Positions 22,126 to 31,875 of a stretch of 64,000 nucleotides of DNA are shown one piece after another. Position 1 is the first letter of the stretch. Each line of letters opens with the position of its first letter. The notes beneath the pieces are model-generated. The model was not told where the DNA came from. It worked only from the letters and a program-made list of their open reading frames with translations, and did not search any database. This DNA is from Coptis chinensis (lineage: Eukaryota > Streptophyta > Magnoliopsida > Ranunculales > Ranunculaceae), in NCBI GenBank assembly GCA_015680905.1, contig CM027378.1, positions 78,769,501-78,833,500 of the forward strand. The letters are read 5' to 3'. The position numbers and the translations under genes are program-made.

Positions 22126-23088
22126 CTATTTTGCTAGATAGGAGTTCATGGATTCCTCGTGCTCCTTATCTCGCTGGACTAGGGTATCCACGGTAGTCCT
22201 GAGCTCCTCATAATTCTGATGGATGCTAACTTGCCTAGTCCGGATGTCTTCACAAATAGTGTTAATAGAACGCTGGCCATGATGAATTAATGTCATGCGT
22301 TCTATATCAGAAGTACACCTCTCCAAGGCATTGGCATCAAAACATGTCGTGTCCTCCTCCTCATCATCCGAATTAACATCTTCCACAACCCTATCTCCAG
22401 GCGATCTCCGCATCTTCTGGATACAGTCCACATAAGCAATTGCATTTGCATGCAACTTCAACATAATACGCTCAGTTCTTGGTTTCTCACCAAAAGACAA
22501 CATTATCTTCGTAATTAAAACAGGAAAGGGTGCGGTACTCACTCCAACTCCTCTAATCATAGTTAACAAGAAGTCAATGATACAAAAATCATACCTCTGT
22601 TGTTGTAATACCCAGAGTATGTGCAGACAGTTAAGACTGATGTCACTGAACTTCTCTTTCCTAATGACATTCTTACCAACCCACTGAGCTACAGCCAGCT
22701 GGTTGGTCCTCAGAGACAACTGTCGGACGTAATATGATTTCGCATTGTACCGTCCCTCCAAAATAGTCTCTCTCATCAACGCCTCTAAACCCCCATACTA
22801 GGATTCCTGCATGGTGGATACAAGCTGGCGTTTTGGCATAATGCCCAGAACATGAGTCAACATCGAAGCACACACTTCTTTCTTCGCACCATTTACCTTC
22901 ACAAAAATCTTCCTCCCCTCGATTTCCCGCTTCTTGTAAAAATTCAAACCCAAATTCTTATGGTAAAAATCATTCTCCGTATACCACAACCATTGCCAAT
23001 TCCTACGTTTCATCTCGTTATCGTAAAACGGTGCAAACTGTTCCGTTTTGAAAACTTGTTCCGAAAGGATTTTGTATTTTTGGGCCAT
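22126..23088 (-). pseudogene. env-position module A of element B, one internal stop
   Basis: Best preserved copy of module A. The ATG at 23088 (MAQKYKILSEQVFKTEQF) was chosen by comparison with the N-termini at 72 and 2174; the open frame extends upstream to 23211 without similarity. One in-frame TAG at 22798-22800 splits 321 codons. Blocks: FYDNEMKRRNWQWLWY, NLGLNFYKKREIEG, KNEV-like linker, QLAVAQWVGKNVI, LHILWVLQQ, DFCIIDFLL, then an acidic stretch (SDDEEEDT) and a helical C-terminus with repeated Glu/Arg residues, likely coiled coil. Followed by a spacer and module B. Function unknown. Confidence 0.65.
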
Positions 23089-23214
23089 TGAGTATTGGAA
23101 TTCCAAATGTGGGTTTGAATAATGTGGAGGAGAGGTGTTGAAACAAGAAATCAAACTTTGGTTTGAGTGGTCATTTGATTTGGGCCAAAATTTGATTTTT
23201 TTTTTTTTCAAACT

Positions 23215-23289
23215 ATTGGAGAGAGAAGTGAACTGGAGGGGGCGAAATTTGGTGTGGGTGGTTGATTTGAGTAGAGAAGAATCGGTGGT

Positions 23290-23322
<33 letters not shown>

Positions 23323-24355
23323 GGTTTGTTAATGGAGCTTGGAGGCATGAGGAAGAAGAAGAATGTGATGCGTTCTTGGGTTTTACTATGGATTTGGGCC
23401 CAAGCCCAAACAATTTCGGAAATACCTACTTTGTCCCTATTCGCACAAAATTAAAATTGAAATTTGCGACTCGTTACCGGTCTGATTTTTGCAAATGAGA
23501 TATGAAAACGATCAGGAGAGAATTTTCAATCCAATGATCCATAAAACACTCTATTCTAACCTTGATTGACATATAAAAAAGTGGAAAATGCCTCGAAGTG
23601 TGTGAATAATGTAAGTTATGCGAACAAATAAGATCTAAATTCATAGATAATGTCAATCCGAATCAAAATACGATTTAATGGCATAAACAACAAAAATGGA
23701 AAGTTGAGCAATCAAGGATAGAAAGACCAATACCCCACCCCCAAACAAATTTTTGACAACGAAGTTTGAAATTTTGTTTTAAACTTGGGTCTTTTAAAGT
23801 CAGATTCCTGAGACTTTCTAGATTACTATTTTTATGGTTTTAATATTTTTTACTTTTTATGAATAAGATTTAATATAAGGGAAAACAATAAAGTAATAGA
23901 AACATAATTCACACCATAGAAAAACATGACTAAAAAACCGAGAAAATATACAAGAGTGGAAAATGTGAATTATATTAAACGTGGACTTAGGATCCGGTAC
24001 TTACAACCACACACTCCAATAGGAGGGCCCGATTTACTAAATAGTGCACTTACCAAAATATAAGAGTGGAATGGAGTACATCGAAAAATAAAATGAATCG
24101 TTTATAGTCAGATACTCGAGACTTTAACAAATCAATAGATATATATACATACCCTACAATTTACTATATATCAACAACCGAAATAGTTGTGGATCATTCC
24201 ATAAATAATGAGCACATGAAACACACCCAAACAAAATCAAGCACCATGATATCCAATGTCGTGGCGTAGCGGAATGGGAGTGAATATTGATGAATCTAGA
24301 ACCTAACCTAGCATGCAATTTCTTCTTTTTCCCCCAATGGGTAGGTAGCCAAGTG
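23215..24355 (-). other. Non-coding gap where RT/RNase H/integrase would be
   Basis: About 1.1 kb with no recognisable pol domain on either strand; includes a T29 run (23291-23319). In autonomous Athila elements several kb of RT, RNase H and integrase sit between protease and the env-like gene, so this marks an internal deletion or replacement. Confidence 0.65.
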
Positions 24356-24360
24356 AATGA

Positions 24361-25347
24361 TCATGAATGAATGGATGGTTGAGGAAGATATGTGGGATGT
24401 GGATAAGTTTTAGAATGAAAGAATGGAAAAAGGGAGAATGTGGGTTTAGCACAAAGCTCATTGGTAGCGTTGGTTGGTGTAATCACACATCTGAAAATGA
24501 AAGTGTCGGTTGGCTTGTCCTTGTGTACTAGTTGCTTACTAAGAGGGTTTAGAAAATCATGAAGCACAGAAGAAACAAAAAGGTCAAACACAAACTCAAG
24601 GTTCCTTTGAAAAGGTGGAGGGCAGGGAATATTGATGGAAGATGAATGAGTGATAGAATTATGTGAGGTGGGTAAATGGTGCTCAGCTAGAGCTCTCAGG
24701 TCTAGATCATTAGACGCTTGTAGATATGCAAGGCATTCTTCAATATGTAGGTTATAAGAATCACTGGGATAGTGGGTAAACAATTCTTCTTCTATCATGG
24801 AGTCAATATTGGAACTTTCGAAGGAAAAAAATTAGTGCATCTGATTATCAGGAAACGTGATGTCGAAATAATCGTGAGCTAAGCTCTCGATCATGCTAAC
24901 CTCTCCATCCGAAGTCGTATCTGGGAACTATTTCATCATTTTAAAAACATTTACTTCAACAAAAAGATGGCCAAAAGATAAGGACATCGAACCATCGCGA
25001 CAGTTTATGAGCGCATTGGCAGTAGCCAAGAAGGGACGCCATAAAATGATTAGAATAGAGTCGTTAGCGACTTCTATATTAAGGATAATGAAATCAGCCG
25101 GATAATAGAAATCTTGAACCTTAACAAGCACGTTTTCAACTACACCCTTAGGATACTTAATTGACCGATTAGCTAATTGCAATGTCATTTTAGTAGGTTG
25201 CATCTCTTGTAGACCTATTTGTTTATATAAATAATAAGGGAGTAAGTTAACACTCGCCCCCAAGTCTAATAGTGCGGTCGTCGTATGGGCATCCCCTAAG
25301 GTGTTGTATAGTAGGATGACCAGGGTCCTTGTACTTAACAATTTCAT
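24361..25347 (-). pseudogene. Athila-type aspartic protease and protease-RT linker
   Basis: Active site ALLDLGASVNLLPY (about 25265-25225; Asp-Leu-Gly in place of Asp-Ser/Thr-Gly, usual in Athila), then KMTLQLANRSIKYPKGVVEN, FYYPADFIILN, ILWRPFLATANALINC and LSFGHLFVEVNVF: a complete Athila protease domain. An in-frame stop at ~24928 is followed, in the same frame, by the acidic linker (MIEEELFTHYPSDSYN, EECLAYLQAS) that normally leads into RT; here it ends in a Pro/Ser-rich tail at 24361 and no RT follows. Frame differs from the preceding gag by a shift at ~25300. Confidence 0.8.
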
Positions 25348-27180
25348 TGTGTTCAGATAAAGTTGGAAACTGTTCAGTTAAAAAGGCGTCTTTAGGAATA
25401 TTTGTTTTACTCCTAGTAGTACACAACTCTTTGAGAAACTTAGCATGGTGAGGTAACTTTTTAAATGCTTCAAGAAAGGGTAGGTTTATTGTCAGATTTT
25501 TGAAAACTTCTCTAATTTCCTCATAATTCGTATCTTTGGTTAACATGGCTAAGATCTAGGGAAACGATGGTTTCTCTCTATATTTAGCATATAGATCAAC
25601 AGGATGTTTAACCTTGGCTTTTTGTTTCTTAGGTTGTGGTTTAACTGGTACCTTTATAGGGGTAGGATCTTCAGTTACTATTTTGGTATATAGTAAAATA
25701 TTCGGTGTAGGGACTACTGGTGGGGTAACTACAGGCATAGTTATGACGTTATCAACCACTCTACCAGAACGGAGAGTGGTGATGGCATTTAGCTCACCTA
25801 CGTTTCCATTTTCATTACTAGTATTACCGTTTACCTCAAAGGTTGTGTTTGGTGTTTTTGGATTAGGTATCGCTTGACCTGGAAACACACCTTTTGGTTG
25901 TACTTTCTCTTGGGCTAACTGTTGTAAGTAAAGTTAGATGGACTGTAAAATCTATTATTATATTTGCATAAAGGTGTCAAAACGATCCGGTTGTGGAGGA
26001 GTGGTTGTTACAGGTTGTGTGACAGGAACTATGTCACATTGATTATTAATGGGTGGATTGTGATAGTTATTATTAACTGAAACGATACCTCTATTAGTAT
26101 TATAATTATTATAATTATCTTGTCCTTGTCCTTGCCTCGGTAGAGCTTGGTTGTAATTGTTTGTTGGCTTAACATTTTGGTTATTAAACCTTGGAGGTGT
26201 AACTTGTTGATTATTTTGCCAACCGAAGTTGGGGTTTTGTCGCCAAGGTGCGTTAGGTTCGCTATTGATGGAACAAACATTGTCCAGCTGTGCGGATGGA
26301 TATTCATAGACTAGAGGACAATAGGAGTCGGGATGCTCAGGACTCAAACAGAAATTACATGGATTAGAGTTAACATTCATGATGGGGATAGACTTTTGTT
26401 GAACAGAAATAGCTTCTACCTTTTTAGTGAGGGATTCAATTAGAGTTTTAAGCTCAGGATCGGATTTAACCTCAAACATACTGGTAGCCTTAACTGTTAA
26501 AGAAGAACTAGCGGAGGCCGGGGGATATCGTTACTACCCCCCCCCCTCAGTTATTATTATTCTTTGTTTGATCTTCTAAAAACCTATAAGCCTCTGAGGC
26601 TCCTTTACTGAGGAAACTACCCCCCATTCATTATGTCAAGGACCTCTTTATGGTGGTGTAAAAGTCCCTTGAAAAAGGCACGAACTAACGTGTCTTTTGC
26701 AAGGTTATGATGTGAACACTCTATAAGAAGATCAGTGAAATGATTCCAAGCCTCTGAAAAGGATTCATGAGGATTCTGGCTGAAAAAATGAATCTTGGAA
26801 AGCATTTCATCTGTCTTCAGTGGTGGGCAAAAATGTTCCATAAATAGTTGAACAAGTTTGGCCCATGAGTATACAGAATTAGGTTCTTGGGTAGTTAACC
26901 AAGACGCCGCCTTATCGGTTAGGGTGAAAGGAAACACCCTCAGTTTAATTTGTTCCGCACCTACCGTAGGATGATGGAATGTGGTAAGGACTTGTTCAAT
27001 CCTACGAATATGCTGATAAGGTTTTTCATGGTCGAACCCATGAAAAACTGTTAACAAATTAAATATATTTGGGGGGATTCGAAAATCCCCCACTGGGTCT
27101 GCAAGAACGATGCAAGATTTTGGACTATTGTTCAAGGCTTTGTAAAAGTCAGAGAGAGGAGACTCTTTTTCTTCAGCCAT
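25247..27180 (-). pseudogene. Athila-type gag
   Basis: ATG chosen at 27180 (MAEEKESPLSDFYKALNN). The capsid-like retrotransposon gag domain runs over residues ~25-185 (FRIPPNIFNLL, FPFTLTDKAASWLTT, WAKLVQLFMEHFCPP, ESFSEAWNHFTDLL, FFKGLLHHHKEVLD). A frameshift lies at the C10 run near 26535. The second frame (26479-25247) has a coiled-coil start, a zinc knuckle CNFCLSPEHPDSYCPL (CX2CX4HX4C, ~26365), an Asn/Gln-rich spacer, ITTLRSGRVVDN and a C-terminal EAFKKLPHHAKFLKEL helix typical of Athila Gag. Stops occur at ~25956 and ~25556. Followed by protease. Confidence 0.8.
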
Positions 27181-27279
27181 TATTTTAGGTGTAGTATGTA
27201 GTATACTAGATAGGTGTGTGTGTTGACATTCACGATAGATTACGTTAGTCATTTTTTCTCTACCTGACCATAATCTCAT

Positions 27280-27928
27280 GCAAGGCTAAGTTCAATATTA
27301 AAGAAACACGACAATATTCAAAACAACCCTGATATGCTAGTATAAATCCTCTAACAGGAGATGCGAGGAGTGGAAGAAAAAAGTACCTGAATGCCTCCTT
27401 GCTTCGCTTATGAATATCATCTTGTATACGCGAGCTCAGTGTATTTAACAAGTTAGAAACACTAAATAACTTGAAGAAATCAAAATTTGGACTAACCTAT
27501 GAAAATTGGGTCGTTCGAAGAAAAAGCGGCGTGGTGCTCAAAATTGCCTAGGAAGGCGCTGGTCTTACTTTTGCTTCGACTCGGTCCAGGCACTTTAGCG
27601 CGGAGTACGCTCTGAATTTGCCTTGGAAGGGCGTAGGGTGCACTCTTGCCTGACTTGATGTCCAGGCACTTCAACACGGGGTGCGATCTGAATTTGCCTT
27701 GGATGGGTGCAGGGAGCGCTCATGCCTTGGACGATGTCCAGGCACTTTAGCGCGGGGTGCGCTCTGAACACAGGCCAATGAGGCGCGGGGCATGCTCAGT
27801 GTATTTCTGCGAAAAAAAATCAGTTCTGAAGCAAACAACCACAATTAGAACCAAACAAGGGTGGGTGGGTTTAATGGGACTTTGGTAAGATTAACACTAC
27901 TAATTGAAATGAAACTAAACACAACTAA
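27280..27928 (-). other. 5' leader of element B
   Basis: Lies between the PBS and gag. No protein similarity; holds the second GC-rich repeat array. Confidence 0.6.
27540..27800 (-). repeat. GC-rich ~77-bp minisatellite, array 2 (element B leader)
   Basis: Motifs related to GGGTGCGCTC occur at about 27600, 27635, 27678, 27712, 27754 and 27787 with the same ~77-bp composite period and the same orientation as the array at 21209-21400, including shared words CCAGGCACTTTAGCGC and GAATTTGCCTTGG. Confidence 0.85.
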
Positions 27929-27944
27929 GATGGCAGCGGCACCA
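27929..27944 (-). promoter_or_regulatory. Primer binding site of element B
   Basis: Minus-strand TGGTGCCGCTGCCATC begins two bases after the LTR end. It resembles the tRNA-Asp-complementary PBS used by Athila elements with two mismatches in the first 13 bases. Confidence 0.8.
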
Positions 27945-27946
27945 TT

Positions 27947-29386
27947 TGTTAAAATATAAAACGCTAGTTTTACCTATGAATAAGCGATGAAACTCAAATG
28001 TAAGTAAAACTAAGGCTATTTACGTGATCAATGCTATATATTTAGAGTAGAGAATTCGTTCCACTCCTAGTTCTTTTAGATTGTAACGTTTCCTAGTTTC
28101 GTGTAAGCTACCAAAGTCGTGAGAGTAATAGAATGAAATTGACTACAATGGTGAATCAACTTATCAAGATGCGATAAATGAAATGACGGCAATTCAAATG
28201 TAAATTGACAATATGGGGAGGAATTAGGGGAATTTGATTCGACTTAATAAACTAATATAGAACACGTTGTAATCCTAATCTTTACGTTTTCACGTAAAAG
28301 TTGGGTATTTCTAATCCCTAATTATTCATGGTAATCTCTACCAACTAATAGCTAGCATGTGAAGCAATCAAACTCATTCTCATGGTGAACTAATTACTTT
28401 CTAGAATAGAATAGAACTAACCAATTCTACGCTAATACAATCAAGTTTCATCAAGGCTTCCTCAAACCCCTCTAATGGAGGTTTTAGCCTTGAATCATTA
28501 AACTATCATTTATAACACAAACATAACAATAACAAGTCATTATTGAATAAGTATTAAACTTTATTAATCTAATTGAACAATAGTATAATGATTCAAAATG
28601 AATTAAATATTGAATTAGAAACTAAAACTTGAAATATAAACTAATACTTTATTATAAAATTAAATCTGATTCTAAATAAAATTCATTTCTTTGTTCTAAA
28701 AACTAATTATTGCTAATTAATTAACAAGATAAAAACTAAGTATTTTTTTAATTAACTAAGTAAAAACTAACTCTAACTAAGTTTCTTGGTTCTCACTAAG
28801 TTACTTAAGAGCTAAGGCTTAGTCCTCTTTTAATAGAAGAAAACTAGATCCACAATTTCGTGCATGGGTTGAGGAGCCATGGTTTGGGCTGGAAAATCGA
28901 GCCCAAAACATTATTATTTCAGTCCACAAAGGGGTTTTCAACTGGAAATAACTTCAACAGCCTTTTCATCCACTTCTGCTACTATCATTGGGTCAAGGCT
29001 TGAACCATTAGAAAGCTCTTTCCAAGTCGGTCGTTTTGACATAAGGTAGGCCCATTTCCGAGGTCTGAGTCCAAAGATACGGCCTTCGGAAGTTCTGCTG
29101 ATTTTTATGCGCTATTTCTGCCCGCGTTGACTTTGACTTTTCAGCTTTGACCAGGCTTTAAAAAGGCTTTTTCTCCTTGAATCTTGGCTTTTAATCATAG
29201 AACTTCTTAGCAACCAACCTTTTCTTCTTTATCTCGCAAAATGGACGCATTTCTGCACATAGTCCACTCCAATACCTGAAATACATAAGAACATGATAAC
29301 AGTACTAACTCTTACTTATTAATCACATAATTGGTTTAAAAGTAATATTGTTAAGGGGTTAAAACTACAGTTTTGGGCTCTTATCA
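27947..29386 (-). repeat. 5' LTR of element B
   Basis: 1,440 bp; minus-strand start TGATAAGAGCCC at 29386, end TTTTAACA at 27947. Pairs with 15381-16861. Followed by the PBS. Confidence 0.9.
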
Positions 29387-29391
29387 TTAGG
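29387..29391. other. Target site duplication, right copy (TTAGG)
   Basis: Identical to 15376-15380. Confidence 0.9.
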
Positions 29392-29844
29392 ACTGTCCTC
29401 ACTGCTTATGAGTTCCCATCCATCTTTGAACTCTTCCTTCCTATTAGGATTTCTCTCCTTATGGAATTTTGAATCTAGACCATATCTTATGAGAGGTAAG
29501 TTTCTTTGTTGATCATAATGTCCCAACGTGTATGAGAAGATTATATCTAAAAGATAACTCCTAAGATATGTCATCACGGTTCCTTCCTTATCATCAGAGA
29601 TCGCCATCTTCAGTTTTTTTCTGTTCAGGAGTTGTCTATAGCAGTTCCTAACGATTTGGAAAACTGCCATACTTAGAATCGGTCAGCCACGTGCCTAGCA
29701 CGTCTACTAAACACTTGTGCTAAGCACAAGATCACTTATTCACAGAACTGATCCGATGGTCCTCGTCTCATTCTAGACATCTATAGTCTTAGATTATTTC
29801 CCATACACATGTCATCTATTCAATGACAGGAAATCCCCCTTACA
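29392..29844 (-). repeat. Tat 5' LTR, distal (5') part
   Basis: Continuation of 15148-15380 across the insertion. The right end is placed at 29844 because its minus-strand start TGTAAGGGGGATT is the imperfect inverse of the LTR 3' end AACTCCCCTACA. The ~100-codon minus-strand ORF here lies inside the LTR and is not taken as a gene. Confidence 0.6.
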
Positions 29845-31875
29845 GGAGACATCGACACGTACACCTGTCCATTTCATTCTTTCCAATAAGTTTTTCTCTT
29901 TTTTCAAAGTGAGTAAGGCTTTTCCATATGCCAATGAATTTCATGGATATATAACTTTGAAATGCATCAAATAGAACTACAAATAAATCATACCACCGAT
30001 ATGATTGCATTCTTTTAACGCTTCAAATAAGGTTTGTCCATAACTAATCCTATCATATGTGAATTTTGGTTCAACAATGGAAACACAAATTAGTCTCAAA
30101 AGAATTAAAGAGATGCGGAAAAAAAAAAAAAAAAAAAGGTAGAGTCACAATGAACTTAAGAAACAAATGTGAGTCTGTAACTAAAGTCCATTACAAACCA
30201 AAATAACCATTAAAAAAAAAGATTCCATGAGAGGAAATGAAAACTAATAATTTCATAACCAAAAAAGAAGGAAACATTTAAAAAACAAATTATCATATAA
30301 CGTAGCTAAATCACTTTGAAGAAATATTGAAAGAGTAATCAGAGAAGTCAACCAGTATAAAGGATCAAGAACTGTCACTTAACTCGATATTGTCTGCACC
30401 ATATTAAGTATATTGAGTAACATTCTCCTCAACCCATTTGGCTCAAGACCTATTTATAAGCAACTTTCAGTTAAACATCATTGTCAATGATGTCATCGTT
30501 ATTTGCAGAGTTACACTAACATGGACGCATGTGACCATATCCAGCATAGATACAAAGTGTTTAACACAACAAAATATCAAAACTTGAGGTATATCACATA
30601 CAATATCTGTCCAAGTCGTGTCTTACATTGATAAATAGATGACACAAACTATATTCAAAATATGGTGTCTCCATACATATGTTAATTGTAAACAGGAAAA
30701 GTCAATAAGGACGAATCAACGCCTACTGGAATACTTTATCCTGACAAAAGAAAAGTTGTTAATGACTGTAACATGTCATAAGTTTTCTGAAGATAAATCG
30801 AAGGATAACTATAACACACGTTTAGAACTCAGAGCCTGAAACAATTATTAGTAAGGAAGGTCTACACACAAATACAAATATTCTAAGTGTAAGGTTATGT
30901 ATGTCTACATAAATAGAAAATGGAAGTAACTGTGATTTGGCATAACTTGAACATTGGTATTCCTTAGAACAAATCTGATTCATATCTTCGTCCCTGTATG
31001 CTCTAATCTAAAAAAAGGAAAATTTTCACACATGAATAAGAGTGAAACTAATGTTTACAAAAGTCACGCTACAATTCATATATTCTTTTTAAAACTATTC
31101 ATAACAATGGAAATAAAGAACAAGCAGTAATCATAGTTGAGCCTAGCAGTATTATACGGAGAACGCAACAATAAACCATGAAAGTGGTAAATTCACTAAA
31201 TTGACATGGTAAAATAGATAGCTTCATATCCCTTCTCAATGCACCAAACCACATTATTCAATATTCACTACGTAAGATGAATATAAAAAGTTTGGAAAGT
31301 TTGAAGACAGAACAAAATTAAAAATTTGGTACAATAGATAATGCTTAACACACATCTTCATTGACCTAATTAAAAGAGCTGGTTACCAATGTTAGCGTGC
31401 TACATCTTCAAATATACATACAATTCTAAGAAAAACTTAAAAAAACATGTCTCCCTCAAAACAAACACAATTCAGACTACCTTAGTCAATGTCTACATAT
31501 AAAAATTTAGTCTTATAAGAATCATGTACTAATGCTTCCACACATGTAATAAGGTGCCAATTTTCCATTTATCAACAACTAACTTAAAACAACATTTAAA
31601 ACTAAAAAACTACAAAAGTTTCTCTTCAAACCTATTTTAGATATTTAATTACACCGTCACGGATGTCATCGAATACGAATATGAAATTCAAAGTACGATA
31701 CTCAAAATGCGGATCTATATTCAGGAATGCTCATCGAAACAAAGACATAAAAAGTTGCAAACTGCGTGAATGGTACTTCTAGTACTCTTTGCTTTGGCAT
31801 GAATTAAAATTAGGAAAATTGTCCTTATTATTAACTTATTATTGATAGAAAATGTGTGTGTGTGTGTTGTTGGGG
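29845..31875. other. AT-rich intergenic sequence
   Basis: About 2 kb without recognisable gene or element; contains an A19 run at ~30120-30138 and a TG microsatellite at 31854-31867. Confidence 0.5.

Larger units (their letters stand above)
15381..29386 (-). mobile_element. Complete Athila-like LTR retrotransposon B lacking RT/integrase
   Basis: 14,006 bp between 5-bp duplications TTAGG. On the minus strand the order is 5' LTR (29386-27947), PBS, leader with ~77-bp GC-rich repeats, gag, protease and linker, ~1.1 kb without coding, env-position module A, spacer with the same GC-rich repeats, module B, 3' UTR, polypurine tract, 3' LTR (16861-15381). A solo LTR and a hAT MITE are inserted in the 3' UTR; without them the element is about 12.46 kb. 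The gag and protease are clearly Athila-type. No RT, RNase H or integrase motif is present in any frame between 24360 and 23215, so the element is non-autonomous. Confidence 0.85.

Noticed and set aside
29365-29670. Minus-strand ORF of 101 codons
   Set aside because: Begins in element B LTR end and lies in the Tat LTR; composition but no family match, and its context is LTR.
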